From Oscillospiraceae bacterium (GTDB lineage Bacteria > Bacillota > Clostridia > Oscillospirales > Oscillospiraceae): a stretch of DNA of 18,931 nt. The DNA is taken from positions 1-18,931 of the forward strand of contig JAEDJR010000017.1 in the NCBI GenBank assembly GCA_016296235.1. The letters are read 5' to 3'. A program made the position numbers and the translations under genes. Shown here one piece after another: positions 7,276 through 14,744 of this stretch. Under the pieces are notes generated by a model, which had not been told where the DNA came from, made no database searches, and worked only from the letters and a program-made list of their open reading frames with translations. Every line of letters begins with the position of its first letter. Positions within the stretch are counted from its first letter, which is position 1.

Positions 7276-8565
7276 TTACTGTTTTTCCAGATGCAGCGGG
7301 ACGATGCTGTGCTCGCGCAGCGCCTTGTCGGCGGCGTAGCACAGAAGATGACCGTTGATGGAATCCGAAATATCCGTTGTGGAGATGGACGGCGCTGCGC
7401 CCTCCATGCGGGCGCAGAAGTCGCGGACAAGGCCTGCGTCGCCGCCCAAATGGTTGCCGTTTTGGGCGATTTCGGCGTTGACATCGCAGGTTTCTTCCGT
7501 GAACCATGTGCGAGACGGATCATAGGTACGGTACTTGATGATGCCATCCTCGAAAAAGCCCTCAATCTCACCGCGTGTACCCTGAATCCAGATGTTGCGG
7601 CCGGGACGCATGGCGCCAAGGGTCATGGTGTGCAGGGCAGTGGAGCCGTTTGCGAACGTGACGGCGACATTCTGATGATCGACCAGGTCGCCGCCTGCCT
7701 GATAGATGCAAAGGCCGTGCGGATTGTAGGTTTTGAGCGACGCAATGCGCTCTTCCATGGTCACGTCCTCCGGGTTTTTGCCGGTACACTGCCACGGATA
7801 CTGCGGAAGCATGCAGTGGTCGATATACATGTTCTGCGCGTCATAGAAGCACTTCGCGCGTACCTCAGCCGGACAGTCCACCAGACAGCGCGTACCTGCG
7901 CCGGCAGGTGCCTTTTCGGGAATGAAGTAGTTCCGTCCGCCCTGACTCGTGACCGAGACGGGGACGGTTGTATTGTTCAGCCAGCAAAGCAGGTCGATGT
8001 CGTGGCAGCACTTTGCCAGCAGCAGCGACGAGCCGCATTCCGCCTCGCGGTTCCATTTTCCGCGGAGATAGGAGACGGAAGAATGGAACGCGCCGACACG
8101 TTCGCTTGTTTCGATGTTCATGATTTCACCGACCGCGCCCGCAAGAATCAGTTCTTTGATCTTGTGATAGAACGGCGTGTAGCGCAGCACATGGCAGACG
8201 GTCAGCGTGCTTCCGCTTTTTGCGGCGGTATCGCGCAGCAGAAACAAATCTTTTTCGTTGTTAACCAACGGCTTTTCCAGCAGCATATCGTAGCCCTGCT
8301 CCAAAAACGGCAATGCCGTCTCCAGATGATACTGATCCATCGTACCGTCGATCACGCAGTCGGCAATACGCCCCTGTGATAAGACCTCGTTCATATCGCG
8401 GAAGCAGGCTTCTGCCGGAACATCGAAATGCTCCTGCATATACCGCAGACGCTCGGGATTGGGGTCGATCGCCGCGACGACCTTCATTTTCTTAAGGACA
8501 TGGACGCCGACTTCCAGATAGGTGGTGGTACGATCGCCGCAGCCAACGGCAACAACTGTAATCAT
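7276..8565 (-). CDS. Gfo/Idh/MocA family NAD(P)-dependent oxidoreductase
   Basis: This 429-residue sugar dehydrogenase-type protein has an N-terminal Rossmann fold with a divergent nucleotide loop (VAVGCGDR, 5-12) and an acidic residue after beta-2 (AAIDPNPERL, 31-40). The family signature EKP is at 97-99 (K98). The C-terminal alpha/beta domain carries CCHDIDLL (186-193), where H188 fits the position of the family's catalytic histidine. A cysteine-rich insert (C227, C231, C239, C251, C260) follows. Members oxidise, reduce or epimerise sugars and sugar acids, and a few are NAD-dependent glycosidases; the substrate here is unknown. Given the neighbours it probably converts a monosaccharide released by the GH106-like or GH38 enzyme. 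The ATG at 8565-8563 follows a strong ribosome site (AAAGGAG, 8580-8574, 8-nt spacer) placed directly after the regulator's stop, so the two genes are clearly co-transcribed. Confidence 0.9.
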   Translation of the reverse strand: MITVVAVGCGDRTTTYLEVGVHVLKKMKVVAAIDPNPERLRYMQEHFDVPAEACFRDMNEVLSQGRIADCVIDGTMDQYHLETALPFLEQGYDMLLEKPLVNNEKDLFLLRDTAAKSGSTLTVCHVLRYTPFYHKIKELILAGAVGEIMNIETSERVGAFHSSVSYLRGKWNREAECGSSLLLAKCCHDIDLLCWLNNTTVPVSVTSQGGRNYFIPEKAPAGAGTRCLVDCPAEVRAKCFYDAQNMYIDHCMLPQYPWQCTGKNPEDVTMEERIASLKTYNPHGLCIYQAGGDLVDHQNVAVTFANGSTALHTMTLGAMRPGRNIWIQGTRGEIEGFFEDGIIKYRTYDPSRTWFTEETCDVNAEIAQNGNHLGGDAGLVRDFCARMEGAAPSISTTDISDSINGHLLCYAADKALREHSIVPLHLEKQ

Positions 8566-8583
8566 GGTTTTTGCTCCTTTTGT

Positions 8584-10848
8584 TCATTTTGTGCGGGTGT
8601 TGGCCCGATATTCAGTGGGGGTAACGGAATAATAGCGTTTAAATACAGTGCAAAAATAGTTGAAACTTCCAAAACCGGTGGATTCTGCAATTTCACTGAT
8701 GGGAATATCTGTCTGTTCCAGCAGCTCTGTTGCTTTCCGAATGCGAAGATTTCGCAGATAAGAGGAGATCGTGCTCCCAGTGGCGGTTTTGAAAATGTTT
8801 TGAATATGAGATGGTGAAAGACCGACATGATCCGCCAGGATATCCACATTGAGCTTCGGATCCGCGTAGTTTGTCTTGATAAAGCTGAGAATGTCATCAA
8901 TGTAATTGCTGCGGGTTCCGACACTTGCAAATGCATAAGAGATATCCAGAATCAAATCAAGAAACAGCTGCTTGACAGCTCGCGAGGAATCAGCGCGCAA
9001 AGCCTCTGAGCGGAAATGAGAGGGGTTAAAGTCCATGGTGATCGCATAGGCGCGCTTAAATGTGGAGATATACTCGGAAAAACCGGAAAGCAGCGCGTCG
9101 ATGGTGTACGGGATCTCGCTGACAGGCTCAAACCATGCGTCAAAGAATTTTCCGAGAATCGAAGATGCGTCCTCAAATTGCTGGTTCACCAGTGCCTGAA
9201 TGACCTCACTGCGCACCGGCTCGGCCTGACTGCTTCCGACAATCGCATGCTGGCGGATTGCAGACATGGAAACCAAGGAATCCGCAGGATAAAAGAACAG
9301 CAGATCCATCACGGCGCTCAGAGTACGATAGGATTCGGGTAGCTGCTCAAGGACTCCCAGCTCGCCGCTGTAGATACCGGAAAACGTATATTCAGCACAG
9401 CACGAAAAACACCCGCACAGTTTCTCGCAAAAATCATCCAGATGAAAATTGGAGGATGGCTCACAGACCAGAAGAAACCGGCCCTGAAGCATATCCACAA
9501 GCTCATATTGGCTTCCGGCGGGGAAAAGCCGCGAGAGCTGCTCCAGCAAAAAGACGTGAGAACGGCGGTATCTGGCGGCCGGTACCTCATCGGTAGCATG
9601 GCGCTGGCTCAGATGGAGCAGGAAGAGGACATAGCCGGAATACTGTTCCAGCGCGATACCATTGTCCGCAAATTGCCGCCCGACAATAAAATCTGAGCTT
9701 CGCAGAGTGAAAAAGCTTCGCAATATGGACTGCTTGATATACTGGTAGTTTTCTGAGTAGCGCTTTTCGGAACGCGAGAATCGTTCCTGCAGCGCGGAGT
9801 ATTCGCGGTTCACGCGTAATGCAAGGTAAACGCTGATCATCGCTGCAAAGACGAGTACGGCGATATAATAGAATGTGATCCATCTTGTCAGTGCGGAAAG
9901 CTGGTGCTTGAAATCGGAATAGCTGATACAGCTTAAAAAGTACAGGCCCGTCTCTTCGGATTGAATCCATGTACAGATGGTATCGGTTTCCCGCATAATA
10001 AACTGGCCGGAGGTATCCTGACTGTTCAGGACGGCCTCGACCAGACTGCTCCGGCCAGGTTCATCCAGCAGCTGACCGTCTGTGCAGATCTGTGCATCAT
10101 GGTCGGCAACAATCAACTGACGGCTGGAAGCAGCCGCCAGATTACTGCCAAGGTACAACAGCCGGTCGGCGCTGATGTTGACGATAAAAAAGCCGTCATA
10201 GGTACTTCTGGAGCTGCGTACAGGAAGCACATAGGTAAAAACTGTTTTTACAGGAAGATCCTCATGATATTGGAGCGTTCGCATCTGCGGCAGCTGTGTA
10301 ATGGTTTTTGCCTCAGACAGCGTGCGGATATATTCCGCGTCAAAGAAGCCGCTGATCGGTGTAAATGTCAGCTTACAATTGTTGCCGTCCACATAACTGT
10401 AGCAGATTTGATCTTCTTTCGCACAGTATACATATACAGAGTCGATCCACTGCGAGGCGCGGGTATAGCTTTGCAGGGTTCGCATGCCTTGAATAGTCTG
10501 CAGCAGACGCGTATCCAAAGAGTAGATCAGCTGCTGCGTAACAGGTGTGCTGTTGAGCTGTTGAAGCATGGAAACAGCGGCGTCCTGCATGATGACGGAA
10601 GAATAACTGATGTTGGAAATGACCTCATTCTCTGTTTGATAAGAGGTCTCCAAATTCTGCTTTTTCACATTCTGATAGATCAGCAAAAAAATCAGCGAAA
10701 CGAGAAACAGGCAAAAAGCCAGAATGACGCTTAATATTTTAATGAAAAATTCGTTCCTGCGGTCAGATGGAACGTGAAACTTAACCAGCCGTATTTGACT
10801 CAACTCCTTTTCAAGAAGTACAGGCAGACGGGGTGACGGATTGACCAA
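8584..10848 (-). CDS. Membrane-bound AraC-family regulator with extracellular sensor (YesS-like)
   Basis: A protein of about 754 residues with the layout membrane helix (34-59), extracellular region (about 60-322), second membrane helix (323-345), a short coiled segment (346-375), a cytoplasmic region, and a C-terminal AraC/XylS DNA-binding domain (about 648-754). The last shows both helix-turn-helices: LNVDILADHVGLSPSHIQNIFK, and IPISEIAESTGFGSFNYFCTVFKRYY ending in TPTEYR. The external part looks like a Cache-type ligand sensor. Length and layout match B. subtilis YesS/RhgR (about 760 residues), the activator of the rhamnogalacturonan genes. It is the first gene of the leftward operon and divergent from the importer, whose promoter it probably controls. 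The start is uncertain: the longest frame begins with TTG at 10848 without a good ribosome site. An AAAGGAG-like stretch lies downstream inside the frame, so the first ~25 residues may not be translated. Residues before the first helix are dispensable for the assignment. Confidence 0.9.
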   Translation of the reverse strand: MVNPSPRLPVLLEKELSQIRLVKFHVPSDRRNEFFIKILSVILAFCLFLVSLIFLLIYQNVKKQNLETSYQTENEVISNISYSSVIMQDAAVSMLQQLNSTPVTQQLIYSLDTRLLQTIQGMRTLQSYTRASQWIDSVYVYCAKEDQICYSYVDGNNCKLTFTPISGFFDAEYIRTLSEAKTITQLPQMRTLQYHEDLPVKTVFTYVLPVRSSRSTYDGFFIVNISADRLLYLGSNLAAASSRQLIVADHDAQICTDGQLLDEPGRSSLVEAVLNSQDTSGQFIMRETDTICTWIQSEETGLYFLSCISYSDFKHQLSALTRWITFYYIAVLVFAAMISVYLALRVNREYSALQERFSRSEKRYSENYQYIKQSILRSFFTLRSSDFIVGRQFADNGIALEQYSGYVLFLLHLSQRHATDEVPAARYRRSHVFLLEQLSRLFPAGSQYELVDMLQGRFLLVCEPSSNFHLDDFCEKLCGCFSCCAEYTFSGIYSGELGVLEQLPESYRTLSAVMDLLFFYPADSLVSMSAIRQHAIVGSSQAEPVRSEVIQALVNQQFEDASSILGKFFDAWFEPVSEIPYTIDALLSGFSEYISTFKRAYAITMDFNPSHFRSEALRADSSRAVKQLFLDLILDISYAFASVGTRSNYIDDILSFIKTNYADPKLNVDILADHVGLSPSHIQNIFKTATGSTISSYLRNLRIRKATELLEQTDIPISEIAESTGFGSFNYFCTVFKRYYSVTPTEYRANTRTK

Positions 10849-10928
10849 TTTTACCGAAAGGAGAGACTCGGTACTTGGATGCTATGTAAAAATAACACAA
10901 ATCCACCGCAAATTTCAACAGTTTCAGT

Positions 10929-10961
10929 AAAAATCAAAAGTGAAATAAAAAATCGAAAGTG
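10929..10961 (+). promoter_or_regulatory. Pair of 14-bp direct repeats, candidate AraC-type operator
   Basis: AAAAATCAAAAGTG (10929-10942) and AAAAATCGAAAGTG (10948-10961) differ at one position and repeat with a 19-bp period, so both copies face the same side of the helix to within about two turns. They end about 60 bp upstream of the -10 hexamer of the importer promoter. Tandem asymmetric repeats at this distance are the usual target of AraC-family activators. The regulator gene is the divergent neighbour, so this is the best candidate for its binding site. The binding itself is inferred. Confidence 0.55.
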
Positions 10962-11001
10962 GTTTTTGGAGAAATTTGAAGCAATCCTGAAAAAACGAAA
11001 A

Positions 11002-11029
11002 TTACAAGCGAGGAACAGGGTGCTACAAT
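11002..11029 (+). promoter_or_regulatory. Predicted promoter of the importer operon
   Basis: TACAAT (11024-11029) preceded by TG one base upstream gives an extended -10 element. A poor -35 (TTACAA, 11002-11007) lies 16 bp away. A weak -35 with an extended -10 suits an activator-dependent promoter. The transcript would start near 11036, leaving a short leader before the ribosome site at 11052. Confidence 0.5.
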
Positions 11030-11051
11030 ACGGACATAAATAAGCTGTGCG

Positions 11052-11057
11052 AAGGAG
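11052..11057 (+). promoter_or_regulatory. Ribosome binding site deciding the start of the first permease
   Basis: AAGGAG lies 10 nt before TTG at 11068, which is in frame with the permease. The upstream in-frame GTG at 11047 would put this site inside the coding sequence, so TTG 11068 is preferred. An out-of-frame ATG at 11061 lies only 3 nt after the site and would encode a 28-residue peptide ending at 11147. Confidence 0.6.
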
Positions 11058-11067
11058 TGAATGGCTG

Positions 11068-12030
11068 TTGAAGGAAAAAACAATTGTGCCAAAGACGGCT
11101 GCGGTGAAAAAGAGGTCAGACTACAGCAGGACGCTGCGGAAGGATAACCGGCAGCTATTCTCCATGTGCATGCCGGGAATTATTCTGTTGTGTCTGTTTG
11201 CGTACCTTCCGATGTTTGGCCTCATACTGGCATTCAAGAACTATAAATTCAGTCTCGGCTTTTTCGGAAGCGAGTGGGTCGGTCTGAAGAACTTTGAGTT
11301 CTTCTTTAAGTCCGGTGTATTCGGCAGACTGATCAGGAATACGTTGGGTTTGAATTTGTTGTTTTTGTTTTGCAACACCTTCATTACCGTGATTCTCGCG
11401 CTTCTTCTTTATGAGGTAACCAACCGTCATGCGATCAAAATTTTCCAGACGGTTATTTTCCTCCCCTTCGTGGTTTCCTGGGTTGCCGCCTCCTATGCGC
11501 TGTACGCGAATATCGCGGATGTCAATGGTATTGTAAACAGTATCCTTGTGTTCTTTGGGAAAGACCCCGTTTCGTGGTACACAACCCCCAAATGGTGGCC
11601 GTATATCCTGCTGATTTGTTACCTGTGGAAGAATATGGGGTATGGCATCATTATTTATTATGGAAATCTCCTGTCTATTGATAAATGCTATTTTGAAGCA
11701 GCAGAGCTTGACGGCGCGAGCCGCTGGCAGATCATGTGGAAGATATCCTTCCAGTTCATCAAGCCGGTTGTCACAATGTTTTTTGTGTTGTCGCTTGGCC
11801 GTATTTTCAGCGCCGATTTCGGTATGTTCTATTATTTAACCAAGAACTCCAGCCTTCTGTACAGCGTAACCGATGTGATCGACACCTATGTTTACAGGGC
11901 CCTGCGCGTGACGGGAGATGTGGGTATGTCTACGGCCATTGGCCTTTGCCAATCCGTTGTGGGATTTATTGTGTTGGTTCTGGCAAATAAGATCACAAAG
12001 AAAATCAACGGAGAGGGGGCACTGTTCTAA
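11068..12030 (+). CDS. Carbohydrate ABC transporter permease, LplB type
   Basis: An inner-membrane permease of about 320 residues from the likely TTG start (327 if GTG 11047 is used). It is the first of two subunits of a CUT1-type oligosaccharide importer. A basic cytoplasmic N-terminus leads into the first membrane helix (MCMPGIILLCLFAYLPMFGLILAF), followed by further hydrophobic helices. The cytoplasmic coupling motif EAAELDGAS, which contacts the ATPase, starts at 11695. LplB/YtcP pairs move oligosaccharides such as rhamnogalacturonan or complex xylan/mannan fragments. No ATPase gene is in the window, and these systems commonly share the MsmX-type ATPase encoded elsewhere. Its TAA (12028-12030) overlaps the ATG of the next gene by one base, so the two are translationally coupled. 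Confidence 0.92.
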   Translation: MKEKTIVPKTAAVKKRSDYSRTLRKDNRQLFSMCMPGIILLCLFAYLPMFGLILAFKNYKFSLGFFGSEWVGLKNFEFFFKSGVFGRLIRNTLGLNLLFLFCNTFITVILALLLYEVTNRHAIKIFQTVIFLPFVVSWVAASYALYANIADVNGIVNSILVFFGKDPVSWYTTPKWWPYILLICYLWKNMGYGIIIYYGNLLSIDKCYFEAAELDGASRWQIMWKISFQFIKPVVTMFFVLSLGRIFSADFGMFYYLTKNSSLLYSVTDVIDTYVYRALRVTGDVGMSTAIGLCQSVVGFIVLVLANKITKKINGEGALF

Positions 12031-12914
12031 TGAGAAATAAATATAACCGTGTTAGTACAGTGCTGATCTATCTGATATTTATTGTGCTTTGTCTGGCAAT
12101 CCTTTATCCGTTTCTCTGTGTTTTGTCCGTTTCGCTGACCAGCAGTGCCGATTTAAAGGCATATGGCTTTCGCATCATCCCCAAACATCTTGATTTTTCT
12201 TCTTACGCCTATATTTTCAAGGATGCAAAGACAGTTTTGAACGCGTACGGTACGACCATTCTGGTGAGTTGTCTTGGCACATTGATCGGCTGCATGGTCA
12301 CAAGCTTATATGCCTATGCCATTTCCCGCAGTACGTTCCGTTTGCGCAATTTTCTGTCCTTATTCGTGACCTTTACGATGTTCTTTTCCGGCGGTATGGC
12401 GGCGCAGTACATCACCTATGTCTCCTGGCTGAATTTGAAGAATTCCATCTGGGTGCTTGTCCTGCCGGGCGCGTTCACGGCGATGAACTGTATCATCATG
12501 CGCGCCTATTACGAAAAGCTGCCCTACAGTATGATCGAGTCGGCGAAAATCGACGGAGCCAGCGAATATCAGATCTTTTTCAAGATCATGTTCCCCATGG
12601 CAAAGCCTGCCCTGGCCACCATCTGCCTGACGCTCTTCGTGAATTATTGGAACGCGTACTATGAAGCCATGATGTATATGGATACCGGCAACTACGTCAC
12701 GATTCAGCTGCTCCTGCAGAGAATGCTGGACAAGGTGGATTTCCTGAAAAACAGCGCCTCGACCGGACTTCTGGCAGCGGAGGCCGCAAAGCTGCCGGGC
12801 GATTCCATGCGTATGGCCATGTGCGTGCTGACGGTTGCGCCGATGCTGATCGTTTTTCCGCGTTTTCAGAAATATTTTGTCAAAGGTATGGCAATCGGTT
12901 CTGTCAAGGAATGA
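12030..12914 (+). CDS. Carbohydrate ABC transporter permease, YtcP type
   Basis: A 294-residue second permease subunit. It has about six predicted membrane helices, beginning with STVLIYLIFIVLCLAILYPF. The coupling motif ESAKIDGAS starts at residue 170 and the C-terminus is YFVKGMAIGSVKE, a typical end for this family. It should pair with the preceding LplB-type subunit to form the channel. The start ATG at 12030 lies in the TAATG junction, with a purine-rich GGAGAGGGGG stretch just upstream as the ribosome site. A small hairpin overlaps its 3' end, before the binding-protein gene. Confidence 0.93.
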   Translation: MRNKYNRVSTVLIYLIFIVLCLAILYPFLCVLSVSLTSSADLKAYGFRIIPKHLDFSSYAYIFKDAKTVLNAYGTTILVSCLGTLIGCMVTSLYAYAISRSTFRLRNFLSLFVTFTMFFSGGMAAQYITYVSWLNLKNSIWVLVLPGAFTAMNCIIMRAYYEKLPYSMIESAKIDGASEYQIFFKIMFPMAKPALATICLTLFVNYWNAYYEAMMYMDTGNYVTIQLLLQRMLDKVDFLKNSASTGLLAAEAAKLPGDSMRMAMCVLTVAPMLIVFPRFQKYFVKGMAIGSVKE

Positions 12915-12920
12915 TCCTTG
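12905..12920 (+). promoter_or_regulatory. Small hairpin at the permease / binding-protein junction
   Basis: CAAGGA (12905-12910) and TCCTTG (12915-12920) form a 6-bp stem with a 4-nt loop that spans the permease stop codon. There is no T-run, so it is not a terminator. A hairpin here could protect or separate the downstream binding-protein message, which usually needs higher expression than the permeases. The stem is short, so this is tentative. Confidence 0.3.
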
Positions 12921-12964
12921 GAGAGCAGATCTGACATAAATATTATAACAAAGGAGAAATCACA

Positions 12965-14536
12965 ATGAAAAAGTTCCTCGCATTGCTCCTGGCTGCCGTG
13001 ATGGTTCTGGCGATGTTCACCGCCTGCGCCAAGACGGAAACCGCACCCCCGGCAGACGACAAGCCTGCCGCAGAGACCCCTTCCACCACCGAAAAGCCGG
13101 CCGAAGACACCGCTCCGGCGGAAGAGCCTGCTGTTCCCGACGGCCCCTTCGCCGAGGAAGTGACGCTGCACTGGGTCATCCCTGCTGCTGCCGACTCTTA
13201 CCCCGGTTGGGATGCAATCCTTGAAAAGATCAACGAGATCACCAAGGAGAAGATCAATGCCACGGTGGAAGCAGAACTGATCCCCCTGGGCGAATACACC
13301 GATAAGATGAACATGAAGTTCACTGCCGGCGAAGAATTTGATCTCTGCTTCACCGGCGCATGGAACCCCTATCTGCCCGCTGTTTCCAAGGGCGCTTACG
13401 CGGAGCTGTCCCAGGACGTTCTGGACACCTATGCCCCCGATGTGATGGCCGATCTGAACAGCGGCGTGTGGGATGCCGTCCGTGTGAACGGCAAAATTTA
13501 CGGCATTCCCCTGCAGCAGATTTATGTCCGCCAGACCGGCATCCGTTTCAACACCGATCTGCTGGACGCCACCGGCTTTGATCCCAGCACCGTTCAGACC
13601 CTCGACGATCTGGATGCCTATTTTGCGCAGCTCGCAGAGCTGGGCGAAGGCTATGATGTCATCGCGATGAACGCCAACACGGAGTTCTATGACTGCATGG
13701 TGAACGCCCTCGGTTACGATGTGATTATCTCCAACAAGACCCCCGGCGTTGTTTACTATGCGGACGAAACCCCCGTTGCCGTCAACCAGTTTGCCAGCGA
13801 AGAATTCAAGGAATTCTGCCTGAAAATGCGCGAGTGGGCCGCCGCCGGCTACTTCCCCGCTGACGCGGTGACCGGCGGAACCTCCATCGGCGACAATGGC
13901 ATTCGTGCTGTCGCGTTCGACCCGGCACACAAACCCGGCGGCGATGTCGTGGAAGCTGCTGCCCGCGGCTATGCCATCACGGGCATCCCCTTCGGCGACT
14001 GCGCCATGACCACCGGTGCCGTTCAGGCCACCATCACAGCTGTCTCTGCCACCTCCAAGAATGTTGAGCGCGCTGTTGCGTTTATCAATCTGCTTGACTC
14101 TGACGCCGAACTGTTGAACCTCGTCTGCCACGGCATCGCGGGCGTTGACTTCCAGTTTGTCGGTGATCCTGCCGACTGCGTGATCGAGTCCATCAGCGAC
14201 TACCCCGGCATGTACTCCTTCCTGATCGGCAACGTTTTCAACGAGTACTATACCGATCCTTCTCAGGTCGGCACCTGGCCGGAAACGGCTGAGATCAATG
14301 CCAATGCACAGGCGTCCTGCGTCCTCGGCTTTGCCTTCGACGCGGAACCCGTTTCCACCGAGATTGCGCAGTGCTCTGCCGTTGTGGAAGAGTATCTTCC
14401 CGCACTGAACTGCGGTGCGATTGAAGATGTGGAGGGCACCCTGGATGCGTTTAACGCCGCTCTGGAGCAGGCCGGTGTCAGCGCCATTCTGGCCGAGATG
14501 CAGAGCCAGATCGACGCATGGCTTGCCACGAAGTAA
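12965..14536 (+). CDS. Extracellular sugar-binding lipoprotein of the ABC importer
   Basis: A 523-residue solute-binding protein. It has a lipoprotein signal peptide (MKKFLALLLAAVMVLAMFTA) ending at a lipobox-like FTAC, with lipidation expected on C21. A low-complexity linker rich in Pro, Glu, Ala and Thr (about 22-60) tethers the binding domain to the membrane. The mature domain resembles family 1 binding proteins of the LipO/YtcQ group: WVIPAAADSYPGWDAILEKIN, then a GEEFDLCFTG motif. The C-terminal part (about 455-523) resembles the DUF3502 domain found in this group. It captures oligosaccharides and passes them to the two upstream permeases. AAGGAG at 12951 precedes the ATG at 12965. Codons are strongly biased to C-ending triplets (GCC, CCC, ATC), unlike the more AT-rich permeases, which fits high expression. 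A strong terminator follows. Confidence 0.92.
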   Translation: MKKFLALLLAAVMVLAMFTACAKTETAPPADDKPAAETPSTTEKPAEDTAPAEEPAVPDGPFAEEVTLHWVIPAAADSYPGWDAILEKINEITKEKINATVEAELIPLGEYTDKMNMKFTAGEEFDLCFTGAWNPYLPAVSKGAYAELSQDVLDTYAPDVMADLNSGVWDAVRVNGKIYGIPLQQIYVRQTGIRFNTDLLDATGFDPSTVQTLDDLDAYFAQLAELGEGYDVIAMNANTEFYDCMVNALGYDVIISNKTPGVVYYADETPVAVNQFASEEFKEFCLKMREWAAAGYFPADAVTGGTSIGDNGIRAVAFDPAHKPGGDVVEAAARGYAITGIPFGDCAMTTGAVQATITAVSATSKNVERAVAFINLLDSDAELLNLVCHGIAGVDFQFVGDPADCVIESISDYPGMYSFLIGNVFNEYYTDPSQVGTWPETAEINANAQASCVLGFAFDAEPVSTEIAQCSAVVEEYLPALNCGAIEDVEGTLDAFNAALEQAGVSAILAEMQSQIDAWLATK

Positions 14537-14603
14537 TCGCCCCATATCTCGCGCATCCACGCTCATAAAACTGTCCGTTCTGGACGGCTGAATACTTGAG
14601 CGG

Positions 14604-14645
14604 CGGGCGGGATGAGTCATTTCCATGTCTCGTCCCGCCCGTTTT
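14604..14645 (+). terminator. Intrinsic terminator after the importer operon
   Basis: A 13-bp GC-rich stem (14604-14616 with 14629-14641, one G-U pair) with a 12-nt loop is followed by TTTT (14642-14645). It ends the importer transcript about 70 nt after the binding-protein stop and separates it from the beta-helix enzyme gene. Confidence 0.88.
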
Positions 14646-14655
14646 GTATACAAAA
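14642..14655. promoter_or_regulatory. Perfect 14-bp palindrome, candidate operator
   Basis: TTTTGTATACAAAA is a perfect palindrome. Its core TTGTATACAA resembles operators bound by FadR-subfamily GntR regulators of sugar-acid genes. It overlaps the T-run of the preceding terminator and lies about 90 bp before the beta-helix gene. No GntR gene is in the window, so any regulator would be encoded elsewhere. Confidence 0.4.
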
Positions 14656-14688
14656 TGTATGATGTATTTCTTTTCAGTCATACATAAT
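14655..14688 (+). promoter_or_regulatory. Possible promoter with overlapping dyad for the beta-helix gene
   Basis: ATGTATGA (14655-14662) and TCATACAT (14678-14685) form an 8-bp dyad with a 15-nt spacer. The right arm runs into CATAAT (14683-14688), a five-of-six match to the -10 consensus. No good -35 lies at the right spacing, suggesting an activated or regulated promoter. The dyad could be an operator or could form a hairpin. Confidence 0.35.
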
Positions 14689-14744
14689 AGGACCCTCTGT
14701 ACGCCTTTTGAACCAGAAATGATAATTTTAGGGAGTCGTGTCAT

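Noticed and set aside
2522..8379. Long plus-strand ORFs opposite the GH38, GH106-like and dehydrogenase genes
   Set aside because: They lie wholly inside well-supported minus-strand genes and show no recognisable protein features.
10890..10918. Promoter for the regulator operon on the minus strand (TTGAAA with a poor -10)
   Set aside because: The -10 match is too weak to support a call; the real promoter must lie somewhere in 10849-11000 but cannot be placed.
12866..14653. 595-residue minus-strand ORF opposite the binding-protein gene
   Set aside because: It is the antisense shadow of a high-GC codon-biased gene. It reads through the terminator, and the plus-strand frame has a clear lipoprotein signal and family motifs.
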